NCBI GenBank assembly: GCA_017303635.1
Contig: JAFLCG010000015.1
Span: 1-64,000, forward strand
Length of the DNA: 64,000 nt
From: Anaerolineae bacterium
GTDB taxonomy: Bacteria; Chloroflexota; Anaerolineae; Aggregatilineales; Phototrophicaceae
Direction: 5' to 3'
Shown here piece by piece: positions 57,222-64,000 of the stretch (positions are counted from its first letter, which is position 1; each line of letters opens with the position of its first letter). The notes under the pieces are model-generated. The model was not told where the DNA came from. It ran no database searches and saw nothing but the letters and a program-made list of their open reading frames with translations. Made by a program: the position numbers and the translations under genes.

Positions 57222-57698
57222 TTACTTGCTGTTCAATACTTTGCGGAAAAGCACCATGTCGTCGCCCGGAGCAAAATAGTCCCGCACACGGGCTTCTTCG
57301 CTGTAGCCGATCTTGGCATAGAATCTGCGCGTCGGTTCAAAGGTTGCTGTGCCAGAAGTCTCAACCAGGAGCATACGTTGCTCTCGTTTATGGAGCACGT
57401 CCTCGACATAGCGCATCAAGGCGGCACCTCGCCCCTGCCCCTGCTGGTCACGCCGAACCGCAATCATGGTCAAATACCATACCCGATCTGTAGCCAAAGC
57501 TGGCTCGTAATAAGCTACGCCGGCACATACTCCGCCCTCAACATCAATCACACATTCATGACCCTCATGTATGCCATGAGCGAAGTAATTCGCCATCATC
57601 GTGTCCAGAAAGCCACTGTCCTCTGGTGCAAACAAGCCAGACGCCACTGCAACCTCAGCTACCGCCGCCGAGTCAGCAGGTGTAACAGGTCGTATCAA
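57222..57698 (-). CDS. GNAT family N-acetyltransferase
   Basis: A 158-residue GNAT acyltransferase. The start is TTG 57698, giving MIRPVTPAD, with GGAG seven bases upstream; the ribosome site lies just behind the T run of the preceding ABC-exporter terminator. The acetyl-CoA motif A is MIAVRRDQQGQGRGAALMRYVED at about 77-99 (written as RxxGxG/A) and the ending is GTATFEPTRRFYAKIGY. Substrate unknown. Alternative TTG 57710 lies inside the T run and is unlikely. Confidence 0.85.
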   Translation of the reverse strand: MIRPVTPADSAAVAEVAVASGLFAPEDSGFLDTMMANYFAHGIHEGHECVIDVEGGVCAGVAYYEPALATDRVWYLTMIAVRRDQQGQGRGAALMRYVEDVLHKREQRMLLVETSGTATFEPTRRFYAKIGYSEEARVRDYFAPGDDMVLFRKVLNSK

Positions 57699-57708
57699 GA
57701 TAATCTCC

Positions 57709-57745
57709 AAAAAAAGACTGCCCCGGTACCAACCGGGGCAGTCGT
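57709..57745 (-). terminator. Terminator of the heterodimeric ABC exporter operon
   Basis: An 11-pair stem GACTGCCCCGG/CCGGGGCAGTC with a six-base loop and a seven-T tail. The tail runs into the ribosome site of the GNAT gene, so that gene may be partly served by read-through. Confidence 0.9.
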
Positions 57746-57755
57746 AGAGAGTGCG

Positions 57756-59630
57756 TTATGCCGGTTCCGCCTGCAAAGTCGGCTCCGCTTCCGTGCTATG
57801 TCCGTTTGCGGACGCCGCAGTCGCCGCTGCAAAGGCTCTTTCCAGTTCCAGTTCACGCTCATCACGGAACTGGCGGGTGTAGAGGTCGTAGTAGTGACCC
57901 TTGGCTTTCATCAGTTCCGCGTGCGACCCCATCTCCTTGATCGCACCGTTCTCGATGACCAGAATGCGGTCAGCGCGGCGGATGGTGCTGAGGCGGTGCG
58001 CGATGATGAAGCTGGTGCTGCGCCGCATCAGCGTTTCCATACCCTTCTGGATGAGTGCTTCGGTCAGCGTATCAACCGAGCTGGTGGCCTCGTCCATCAC
58101 GAAGATGTCCGGTTGTGCCAGGATCGCTCGTGCCAGGCTGATCAGCTGCTTCTGCCCGGTAGAGAGCAGCACGCCGCCCTCACCCACTTGTTCCTCATAC
58201 CCTTTTTCCAGGGTGCTGATGAATTCATGTGCGCCTGCCAGCTTGGCGGCATCTTCGATCTCCGTATCGGTCGCATCCAGCCGACCGTAGCGCAGGTTAT
58301 CGCGGATGGTACCGGAGAACAGATGCGGGGTTTGTAGCACCACCCCAATCCGTGACTGAATGCCTTGCAACGTATAGTCACGGTAATCACGACCGGCGAT
58401 TTTGATCGAACCCGATTTAGGTTCGTAGAAGCGACACACCAGATTGACCGTAGTCGATTTACCACCACCCGTTGGGCCGACCAGCGCAATGGTTTCGCCC
58501 TGCTTGATATGCAGGTTCATATTATGGATGACCGGCTTATCCGTCGTGTAATAGAACTCCACGTTCTCGAACACGATGTCGCCGCGCAGAGTCTCCGGCA
58601 CGATGGCATCCGGCTTATCCACAATATCCGGCTTGGCGTCCATCAGCGAGAAGAAACGTTCCGCCGAAGCAATCGCCTGCTGCATTTCTGCATAGACGCG
58701 GGCGAGTTCCTGCACGGGCCACATCATGAAGGCGATATAGCCGATAAAGGCCTGAATACCACCGATCGTCAACGTACCGGCTTGTACCTGAGAGCCGCTC
58801 AGCACGACCACCGCACCAACCGCAATCGCGCTAATCAACTGAACGACTGGTAGGAACAAGGCCGAGAGCCAGGCCGCCCGGAATGAGCGTTTGTACATGT
58901 TGGTCGTCAACTGGTCGAACTCGTTCAGGTTCTCCCGTTCACGCACCAGCGCCTTGACCACTCGCACCCCGGTGATGTTCTCGTTGTACTGTCCGGTGAT
59001 CTTCGAGTTCAGCTTACGAGTCTCGCGGTATTCCGCCAGAATGCGCGCCTTGAACCAGACGGCGATACGGAACAAGACAGGGATCAGCGCCAGCACCACC
59101 AACGCCAGCTGCCAATTGATGCTCGCCATAAAGACCAGCGCCGTCACCATATTGGTGACCGACCAGGTCACATCCAGCAAGCCCCAGGTGACCAGTTCGC
59201 CCATGCGCTCGGTATCCGATGTCACACGGGACATGATCCAGCCGACGGGGGTCTTGTCAAAGTACGAGAACGACAGGTTCTGCAGGTGGTCGAAGACCTT
59301 GCGCCGCAGTTCATAGCGCACGCGTTGGCCAAGCACACCCGCCAGATAGATGAACACAAAGACCATGGCTGCCAGGAGCAGGAATAGCAACCCGTACTCC
59401 AGGGCAATCGCACCCAGCACATCCACATTACCGGGGATGATGCCTTCGTCGACGATGCGCTTGGTCAGAAAGGTGAAGTACGCATCCAGCATGGACACAA
59501 TACCCACCGAGATCATGAACCCGGCCACCCATTTCCAGTGCGGCTTCACCTGTGCGAGGATTCGCAGCAGGGTATTGCCGTTAAAGTGACCGTCAAACTC
59601 TTCTTCTTCGTAGTGTAGATCAGCCGACAT
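57756..59630 (-). CDS. ABC exporter half-transporter, canonical Walker B, non-canonical signature
   Basis: A 624-residue half-transporter: N-terminal hydrophilic part, six membrane helices at about 35-330 (first near VAGFMISVGIVSMLDAYF), then an ATPase domain. Walker A is GPTGGGKSTTVNL, Walker B is IFVMDEATSSVD with the catalytic Glu, and the H-loop is IIAHRLSTIRR. The ABC signature is LSTGQ instead of LSGGQ. It pairs with the upstream half-transporter: its Walker motifs and the partner's LSGGQ would form the active site. The substrate is probably a hydrophobic compound. The operon ends in the strong terminator at 57709. Confidence 0.92.
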   Translation of the reverse strand: MSADLHYEEEEFDGHFNGNTLLRILAQVKPHWKWVAGFMISVGIVSMLDAYFTFLTKRIVDEGIIPGNVDVLGAIALEYGLLFLLLAAMVFVFIYLAGVLGQRVRYELRRKVFDHLQNLSFSYFDKTPVGWIMSRVTSDTERMGELVTWGLLDVTWSVTNMVTALVFMASINWQLALVVLALIPVLFRIAVWFKARILAEYRETRKLNSKITGQYNENITGVRVVKALVRERENLNEFDQLTTNMYKRSFRAAWLSALFLPVVQLISAIAVGAVVVLSGSQVQAGTLTIGGIQAFIGYIAFMMWPVQELARVYAEMQQAIASAERFFSLMDAKPDIVDKPDAIVPETLRGDIVFENVEFYYTTDKPVIHNMNLHIKQGETIALVGPTGGGKSTTVNLVCRFYEPKSGSIKIAGRDYRDYTLQGIQSRIGVVLQTPHLFSGTIRDNLRYGRLDATDTEIEDAAKLAGAHEFISTLEKGYEEQVGEGGVLLSTGQKQLISLARAILAQPDIFVMDEATSSVDTLTEALIQKGMETLMRRSTSFIIAHRLSTIRRADRILVIENGAIKEMGSHAELMKAKGHYYDLYTRQFRDERELELERAFAAATAASANGHSTEAEPTLQAEPA

Positions 59631-61434
59631 CGGCTAACTCCTCCTGCAAATCATCTTCAATACGGGATTGAAGGTCGTAGATACGGCGGTAGATACCCGG
59701 TTCCTGGAGCAACTCGTGATGGGTGCCACGCTGGACGATGCGCCCCTTATCCATCACCAGGATTTGATCAGCGTGCATGACGGTCTGAATCTTGTGGGCG
59801 ATGATGAAGGTCGTCCGGCCTTCCATCAGCTTGAACAGCGCCCGCCGGATTTCATCCTCAGTTTCCGCATCGACCGAAGAGGTTGCGTCATCGAGGATGA
59901 GAATACGCGGATTCTTCAGCAGGATGCGCGCCAGCGCCACCCGCTGCTTCTGCCCACCGGAGAGAGTCACGCCGCGCTCACCGACCAGCGTACTGTAACC
60001 ATCGGGAAAGCTGAGGATGAACTCATGGGCATCGGCGGCTTTCGCGGCTGCGAATACCTCGTCATCGCTCACTTGCCGACCGACACTGTAGGTGATGTTC
60101 TCACGAATGGTCCGCGAAAACAGGAACGGTTCCTGCTCCACAATACCAATCTGCTGGCGCAGGAAGTGGCGCGAGTAATCCCGCACATCCACGCCGTCGA
60201 TGGTCAGCTTCCCGCTGGTGTAGTCATAGAAGCGCGGCAGCAGGCCCACCAGCGAAGTCTTTCCGGAGCCGGTCGAACCCAGCAGCGCTATCCGCTGACC
60301 CGGCTTCGCCGTGAAGGTGATGTCATGAAGAACGGCATCACCGTTGCTGTACTGGAAGTTCACCAGATTGTAGACCACTTCACCACGCAGGTCGGTAGTC
60401 GCCTGATGATCAGCTTCCGTCAGCAATTCCCGGTTTTCGCGGATGATCTCCAGCACACGGTTATAGCTCACCAACCCGGAAGACATATCCACGATCAAAC
60501 GACCGAGGTTACGGATCGGATTGATAATCAACCAGATGACACCCACATAGGCCAGGAACGTCCCCACACTGATGCTGCCCTCAATCGCCAGGCGCGCTGC
60601 CACATAAGTACCGCCGATAACCTGTGCGCCGCACAGAATATCGGTCAGCGGCCAGAAGAAAGAGTGCATAATCAGGAACTTGCGTCCGCGCTGGAAGTGT
60701 TCGTAATTCTTCTCCTCGAACCGCGCCCGCTCAAAATCCTGGCGGGCGAAGGCCTTGACCACGCGCACACCGGTCAGGTTTTCTTGCAACGCGGTGGAGA
60801 CAATCGCTTCCTGATCCTGCATATGTTCATACAGGTCCGAGATGCGCTTGAAGAAGAAGAACGACATCAGAACAATCACCGGCACGACAGCTACCGAAAT
60901 CAGAGCCAACTGCCAGTGTAAAGTCAGCAAAGCCGTGAAGTTGACCGTAAACAACAGGCTGATACGCCCCACGCCAATCGCCTGTTCGGAAAAGAAACGC
61001 CGGACGGCGTCCACATCGGAGGTCGCGCGCTGGAGCAGTTCGCCCGTCTTCATGTTGTCATGGTAGGTGAACGACAACTTCTGAATATGGTCGAACATGA
61101 AGTTACGGATACGGAGGGCCAGCCCTTCCGCCGTTTGCGAAGCCAGGCGCCCGCTCATAAAGCTGAAGGAACCCTGCACAATCGCCAGCAGCACAAAACC
61201 GAGCGCAATTCCCAGCAGAAAATCGGCAAAGTTCGGCAGCGGCAGCACTTCATCAACGAAGTGGCGCACTAGCAGCGAGGCTCCGGTTTGCGCCAGGGCC
61301 GAAACCGCTAAGGTGATAACCGCCGCGACATAAAATCCCCGGAAACCCGTCATCAGCTTCCAAAAGCCTATTAATGGCCGTTTACTGATGCTATCCCGTA
61401 GGTCATAGGTATGCGTTTGAGGTAAAGGGGTCAT
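59620..61434 (-). CDS. ABC exporter half-transporter, canonical signature, Asp in Walker B
   Basis: A 604-residue half-transporter with six membrane helices (about 25-330) and an ATPase domain: Walker A GSTGSGKTSLVGL, canonical signature LSGGQKQRVALARI, and Walker B ILILDDATSSVDAE, where the catalytic Glu is replaced by Asp. The H-loop is IIAHKIQTVMH. The gene overlaps the next by 11 bases and both are needed for one transporter. Together they match heterodimeric exporters of the TM287/288 and BmrCD type. The stretch upstream (61435 on) holds no gene. Confidence 0.92.
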   Translation of the reverse strand: MTPLPQTHTYDLRDSISKRPLIGFWKLMTGFRGFYVAAVITLAVSALAQTGASLLVRHFVDEVLPLPNFADFLLGIALGFVLLAIVQGSFSFMSGRLASQTAEGLALRIRNFMFDHIQKLSFTYHDNMKTGELLQRATSDVDAVRRFFSEQAIGVGRISLLFTVNFTALLTLHWQLALISVAVVPVIVLMSFFFFKRISDLYEHMQDQEAIVSTALQENLTGVRVVKAFARQDFERARFEEKNYEHFQRGRKFLIMHSFFWPLTDILCGAQVIGGTYVAARLAIEGSISVGTFLAYVGVIWLIINPIRNLGRLIVDMSSGLVSYNRVLEIIRENRELLTEADHQATTDLRGEVVYNLVNFQYSNGDAVLHDITFTAKPGQRIALLGSTGSGKTSLVGLLPRFYDYTSGKLTIDGVDVRDYSRHFLRQQIGIVEQEPFLFSRTIRENITYSVGRQVSDDEVFAAAKAADAHEFILSFPDGYSTLVGERGVTLSGGQKQRVALARILLKNPRILILDDATSSVDAETEDEIRRALFKLMEGRTTFIIAHKIQTVMHADQILVMDKGRIVQRGTHHELLQEPGIYRRIYDLQSRIEDDLQEELADVG

Positions 61435-61944
61435 AGATCAACTCGCTTCAAGACACAACCGGGGCGCACCACTGCCGATGAAACAGGCAGAGGTTCCCCC
61501 GAAAAACAGTTCAGAATCGGTGGGTGGATCGTCAATCATCTCCCGATTGACGCAGTCGGTCAGTGGAGGCCAGCGGCTCCAGCACTATGAGGAATGGAGT
61601 TATCCAACATGGAACCCCCTGAGATTGGTGAGAGACTTGAAGCGATGGTTGTTAAGACTTCAATGGGTCAGATGAGATCATAGCAGATCATTCAACCAGG
61701 AGCAAGTGAGTGTTTTGTGACATGCACGGGTCTAGCCTGATCCAATGAATTGCGACTCCCCTCATGTTAGCACAGAACAGATGCACTTGTCCTACGCCAT
61801 TGGTCTGATTTGGAACCTGTACGGAGGGGAGGTACGTTGGCAAGGTATCAAGAAGGTCTGGGAGGCTGAAAAGAGCATCCGACCCAGTTGGGGGTGTAAG
61901 GGCGCACAGAGTACGCCCATCAGCACGGAGAACGAAATACGCTG
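61435..61944. other. Gene-free region upstream of the ABC exporter
   Basis: About 510 bases with short open frames that lack ribosome sites and families (for example at 61478 and 61745). I see a small palindrome GGGCGCACAGAGTACGCCC near 61898-61916. It must hold the exporter promoter on the minus strand, but I could not place it. Confidence 0.5.
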
Positions 61945-62580
61945 CTAGGCAAGGATGGTTCCCCGCCTACCCTGCCGATCAAAAGATAAGAACAGCATCC
62001 CAAACAGGAGATGCGGCAGCAGCCAAAGGGCATTGGCGATCAGGGCAGGAATCATCAACTGCGTATCCATGTTCATCAACCGCCCGGTAATGATGAGGGA
62101 ATATGCCGAGGTCAGCGTCACGGCGATACCCCCGACGATGGTCAGCCATCCACCCAACCGTTCCCAGCGCCAGGCCACCAGCATCATCAGGTTCGCCAGC
62201 GGCAAGGCGAACAAGAACGGGAAAGCCTGTGCCCAGACTCCGCCTGAACCCGGATAAAGCGCCTCCGAATCCAGCATAATACGGATCAACATCCAACCGA
62301 AGAACAGGTTCAGCAGCAGGCTGGCCCCGCGTGTGACGAACCGGGCGCGGCGCAGGCGAGGATCCGATTCCGGCGCGGCCTGCATGCGCTGGTTGAGTGC
62401 CGTTGTAAGCATCGAGAGATACTCCTTGACTAGCGTTCGGTAGAGTGAAAATCGACCTTGTTGACGCGCGTCGTCCAGCACCTGCTGGAACACAAAACGC
62501 ATTTCGTCGCCGTATTCGTCGCGGAAAGCCACCGGATACAACTGCAAGAGCCAGCCATAAGCATTCTCGACGTTCATCAA
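61945..62580 (-). CDS. Membrane protein with permease-prefix-like N-terminus
   Basis: A 211-residue protein beginning with the segment AYGWLLQLYPVAFRDEYGDEM, the conserved lead of many proteins found next to PadR regulators. Four or five membrane helices follow from about residue 85 (ASLLLNLFFGWMLI, FLFALPLANLMMLVA and others), and the end is basic. It overlaps the PadR gene by four bases, so it is coupled to it. The function is unknown. Confidence 0.75.
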   Translation of the reverse strand: MMNVENAYGWLLQLYPVAFRDEYGDEMRFVFQQVLDDARQQGRFSLYRTLVKEYLSMLTTALNQRMQAAPESDPRLRRARFVTRGASLLLNLFFGWMLIRIMLDSEALYPGSGGVWAQAFPFLFALPLANLMMLVAWRWERLGGWLTIVGGIAVTLTSAYSLIITGRLMNMDTQLMIPALIANALWLLPHLLFGMLFLSFDRQGRRGTILA

Positions 62581-62924
62581 GCGTTACCCCCGGCCAAACG
62601 GTGACGCGCCACCGCCAGCACCGTATTCATGCGCTCCATCTCTGCTATCAGGATAACCCGACCTTTGTGGGTCAAGAAATAATCTTTGCGCTTGCGTCCA
62701 TTCTCTTCCTCTTCGTCCGTTTCCAGCCGTTCGATCCAGCCTTGCTTGAGTAACCGGTCGAGGGCCCCATAGAGCGTTCCGGTGCTGAGGCTGACCCGCC
62801 CCTCACTCAAGTCGGTCACATCCTTGAGGATGGCGTAACCGTGCCGGGGACCGCGCGCCAGCGCCAGCAGGATGAAGAACGTGCTTTCCGTCAGTGGCAG
62901 TTCATCGTGTATCGGATTAGGCAT
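62577..62924 (-). CDS. PadR family transcriptional regulator
   Basis: A 115-residue PadR winged-helix regulator with the family start LTESTFFILLALARGPRHGYAI, LSTGTLYGALDRLLKQGWIERLE at about 47-69 and the wing RKRKDYFLTHKGR. It has the short PadR-s1 style C-terminal helix. It begins at ATG 62924. It is the second gene of an ABC-2-type operon and likely regulates it in response to an unknown ligand. Confidence 0.92.
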   Translation of the reverse strand: MPNPIHDELPLTESTFFILLALARGPRHGYAILKDVTDLSEGRVSLSTGTLYGALDRLLKQGWIERLETDEEEENGRKRKDYFLTHKGRVILIAEMERMNTVLAVARHRLAGGNA

Positions 62925-62935
62925 TGTGCGTGCTC

Positions 62936-63811
62936 TCAATTCATGATGTCCTGACGGCGGAAATACCAGGTGGAAACCCCGATCAGGAAGGCTAACCAGA
63001 CGATAATCACCACGAGCGAAGTCAAGGCCGAGGGAGCTTCCACATTGATACCTTGCAGGAACAGAGGCACATAACCTTGTCCATCCCGCCCCCACGAAGC
63101 AAGGTTGCCGAGGTTATAACCAGGGAACCAGAGCCACAATCGGCCGAGTTCGGGGGCATTCGCCAGCGAACCGATCCAGAGCAAAATGATGGGGATTGTC
63201 TGCTCTCCTATCGTGATCAACAGGGCCGCCAGGGTCGCCATCACCATCGAATGGGTAATTACACAGGCCAGTGCCGCATAACAGGTGGCAAATAAGGCGG
63301 CCAGAAATGCCACCAGCAGTTCATTGCCGACCACTGGCAGGAATTCACGAAGCAGTTCTGCTGTAGGAACCGGACCATAAGTGCCACCGGCAAGCCAAAC
63401 CACGATCCCGGAGCCAATCCCGGCAATGACCGACATACTGATAAAGGCAAACAGGACAATCACACCCATTGTCAGGAACTTATTCAGAAACAGATGTAAT
63501 CTCGGGCGACGGGGCAGCAAGTTCTTCCACATGCTGTGATGATACTCGGCGGCAAACACCTGCGCAGCCAACGCCACCACAAACAAGCGTCCAATCTCGC
63601 TGTTCACGATGGTCCATGTCAGCAGCGCCTGATCCATCCAGGTTGGCGGTGCCAATCGTATCGACTCGCGCATCTCGACGGAAAGCAGCGCCACCAGCGC
63701 AGTTAAGGCCAGCATGGTGACGGTCCCCACCGGGTAAATCCAGATCAGGAACATCGCCATAAAACGATTACCGAAGATTTTCTCCCATTCGGCGCGGAAG
63801 ACCTGAACCAT
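62936..63811 (-). CDS. ABC-2 type transporter permease
   Basis: A 291-residue ABC-2 permease, six helices expected (for example MFLIWIYPVGTVTMLALTAL in the N-terminal region, FAFISMSVIAGIGSGIVVWL in the middle and LVVIIVWLAFLIGVSTWYF near the end). It begins at ATG 63811, only one base before the stop of the ATPase gene is reached, so both are one unit. It lies upstream of the PadR regulator on the same strand. Confidence 0.85.
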   Translation of the reverse strand: MVQVFRAEWEKIFGNRFMAMFLIWIYPVGTVTMLALTALVALLSVEMRESIRLAPPTWMDQALLTWTIVNSEIGRLFVVALAAQVFAAEYHHSMWKNLLPRRPRLHLFLNKFLTMGVIVLFAFISMSVIAGIGSGIVVWLAGGTYGPVPTAELLREFLPVVGNELLVAFLAALFATCYAALACVITHSMVMATLAALLITIGEQTIPIILLWIGSLANAPELGRLWLWFPGYNLGNLASWGRDGQGYVPLFLQGINVEAPSALTSLVVIIVWLAFLIGVSTWYFRRQDIMN

Positions 63812-63812
63812 G

Positions 63813-64000
63813 TTAGTTGGCCCCCTGGGTGGCTTCAAAAAAGAGTTCTTCGAGCGACTGCTGTTGAATCATGACTTGATAGACCTGCGAACCGCTTGTG
63901 ACGAGCCGTTCGACAATTTGTGGAGCCTGCTCCCGTCCAGCCTGAACGTAAAAACTCGAATCCCCATCGGCTGACAACGTCCATTGTGGGGCCAGGATTT
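63813..64000 (-). CDS. ABC transporter ATP-binding protein, C-terminal part (cut by the window edge)
   Basis: Only the last 62 codons are in the window. The translation ends TSGSQVYQVMIQQQSLEELF followed by FEATQGAN and a TAA at 63813-63815. The ...QSLEELFFEAT end is the typical C-terminus of ABC-2 type ATPases. The catalytic part is outside. It immediately precedes the permease. Confidence 0.85.
   Translation of the reverse strand, partial: ILAPQWTLSADGDSSFYVQAGREQAPQIVERLVTSGSQVYQVMIQQQSLEELFFEATQGAN

Noticed and set aside
61478..61948. Small plus-strand frames upstream of the ABC exporter
   Set aside because: No ribosome sites, no conserved composition; they lie in the exporter's promoter region.
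1..64000. CRISPR arrays, prophage and intact insertion sequences
   Set aside because: I saw no regularly spaced direct repeats, no phage structural genes and no full transposase.

Overview
The window reads as one chromosomal segment of a bacterium, most likely a member of the Chloroflexota (Anaerolineae-like). This placement is inferred, not proven. It rests on moderately GC-rich coding DNA, F420-type luciferase-like oxidoreductases, a CysA-type thiosulfate sulfurtransferase next to SufE, pterin genes scattered on both strands, and many gene boundaries filled by short palindromic repeats. No ribosomal RNA, phage, CRISPR array or intact insertion sequence is present. The only mobile traces are a possible transposase tail at the left edge and four copies of a short MITE-like element.

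Layout. 0-2.1 kb: AT-richer accessory DNA with two small unknown or immunity-like genes, then a phosphoribosyltransferase. 2.2-9.5 kb: tRNA-Val, a TPR lipid-side protein, mutY, two paralogous PH/GRAM-like genes, a selenocysteine tRNA, a hydrolase, an HNH protein and rarA. 9.47-11.2 kb: a promoter, a polycysteine leader peptide and a terminator, followed by sulfurtransferase and sufE. 11.4-25.0 kb: a sugar-uptake and oxidation locus with a DUF4432 epimerase-like protein, a SorC regulator and its palindromic operator, an epimerase, a Gfo/Idh/MocA dehydrogenase, an ABC sugar importer without its ATPase, a GMC oxidoreductase, a GlcG/HbpS-like protein and a ROK kinase. 25.0-29.6 kb: SAM-I riboswitch with metK, a class IV aminotransferase, a methyltransferase and a membrane protein. 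29.8-35.3 kb: an exopolysaccharide operon (Wzz-like, CpsD-like, FRG-domain protein, long-form RmlA, HAD phosphatase, RmlB).

36.4-41.3 kb holds the most unusual operon: a degenerate FAD-domain protein, a small TPR-like protein and a fused molybdenum hydroxylase in which all eight cysteines of the two [2Fe-2S] clusters are replaced while the rest of the fold and the molybdenum-site motifs are kept. 41.6-42.5 kb: small AT-rich membrane proteins and a stand-alone LexA-type DNA-binding domain. 42.9-50.3 kb: an LLM oxidoreductase, msrB, folE, folB, folK, an orphan DegS/NarL-type histidine kinase, a methyltransferase and a class V aminotransferase. 50.5-57.7 kb (minus strand): lysC, an MFS exporter, thrS, a threonine-tailed unknown protein, LysE-type exporter, OsmC-like and GNAT proteins. 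57.8-64 kb: a heterodimeric ABC exporter, then a PadR/ABC-2 operon cut by the right edge.

A theme runs through the window: amino-acid and sulfur genes are preceded by transcription-attenuation architectures. The sulfurtransferase has a leaderless Cys-rich leader peptide plus terminator, lysC a Met/Thr-rich leader plus terminator, thrS a poly-Thr coding tract plus terminator, and metK a SAM-I riboswitch plus terminator. The first three appear to be codon-based attenuators and are the findings I would test first, together with the cluster-less molybdenum hydroxylase.
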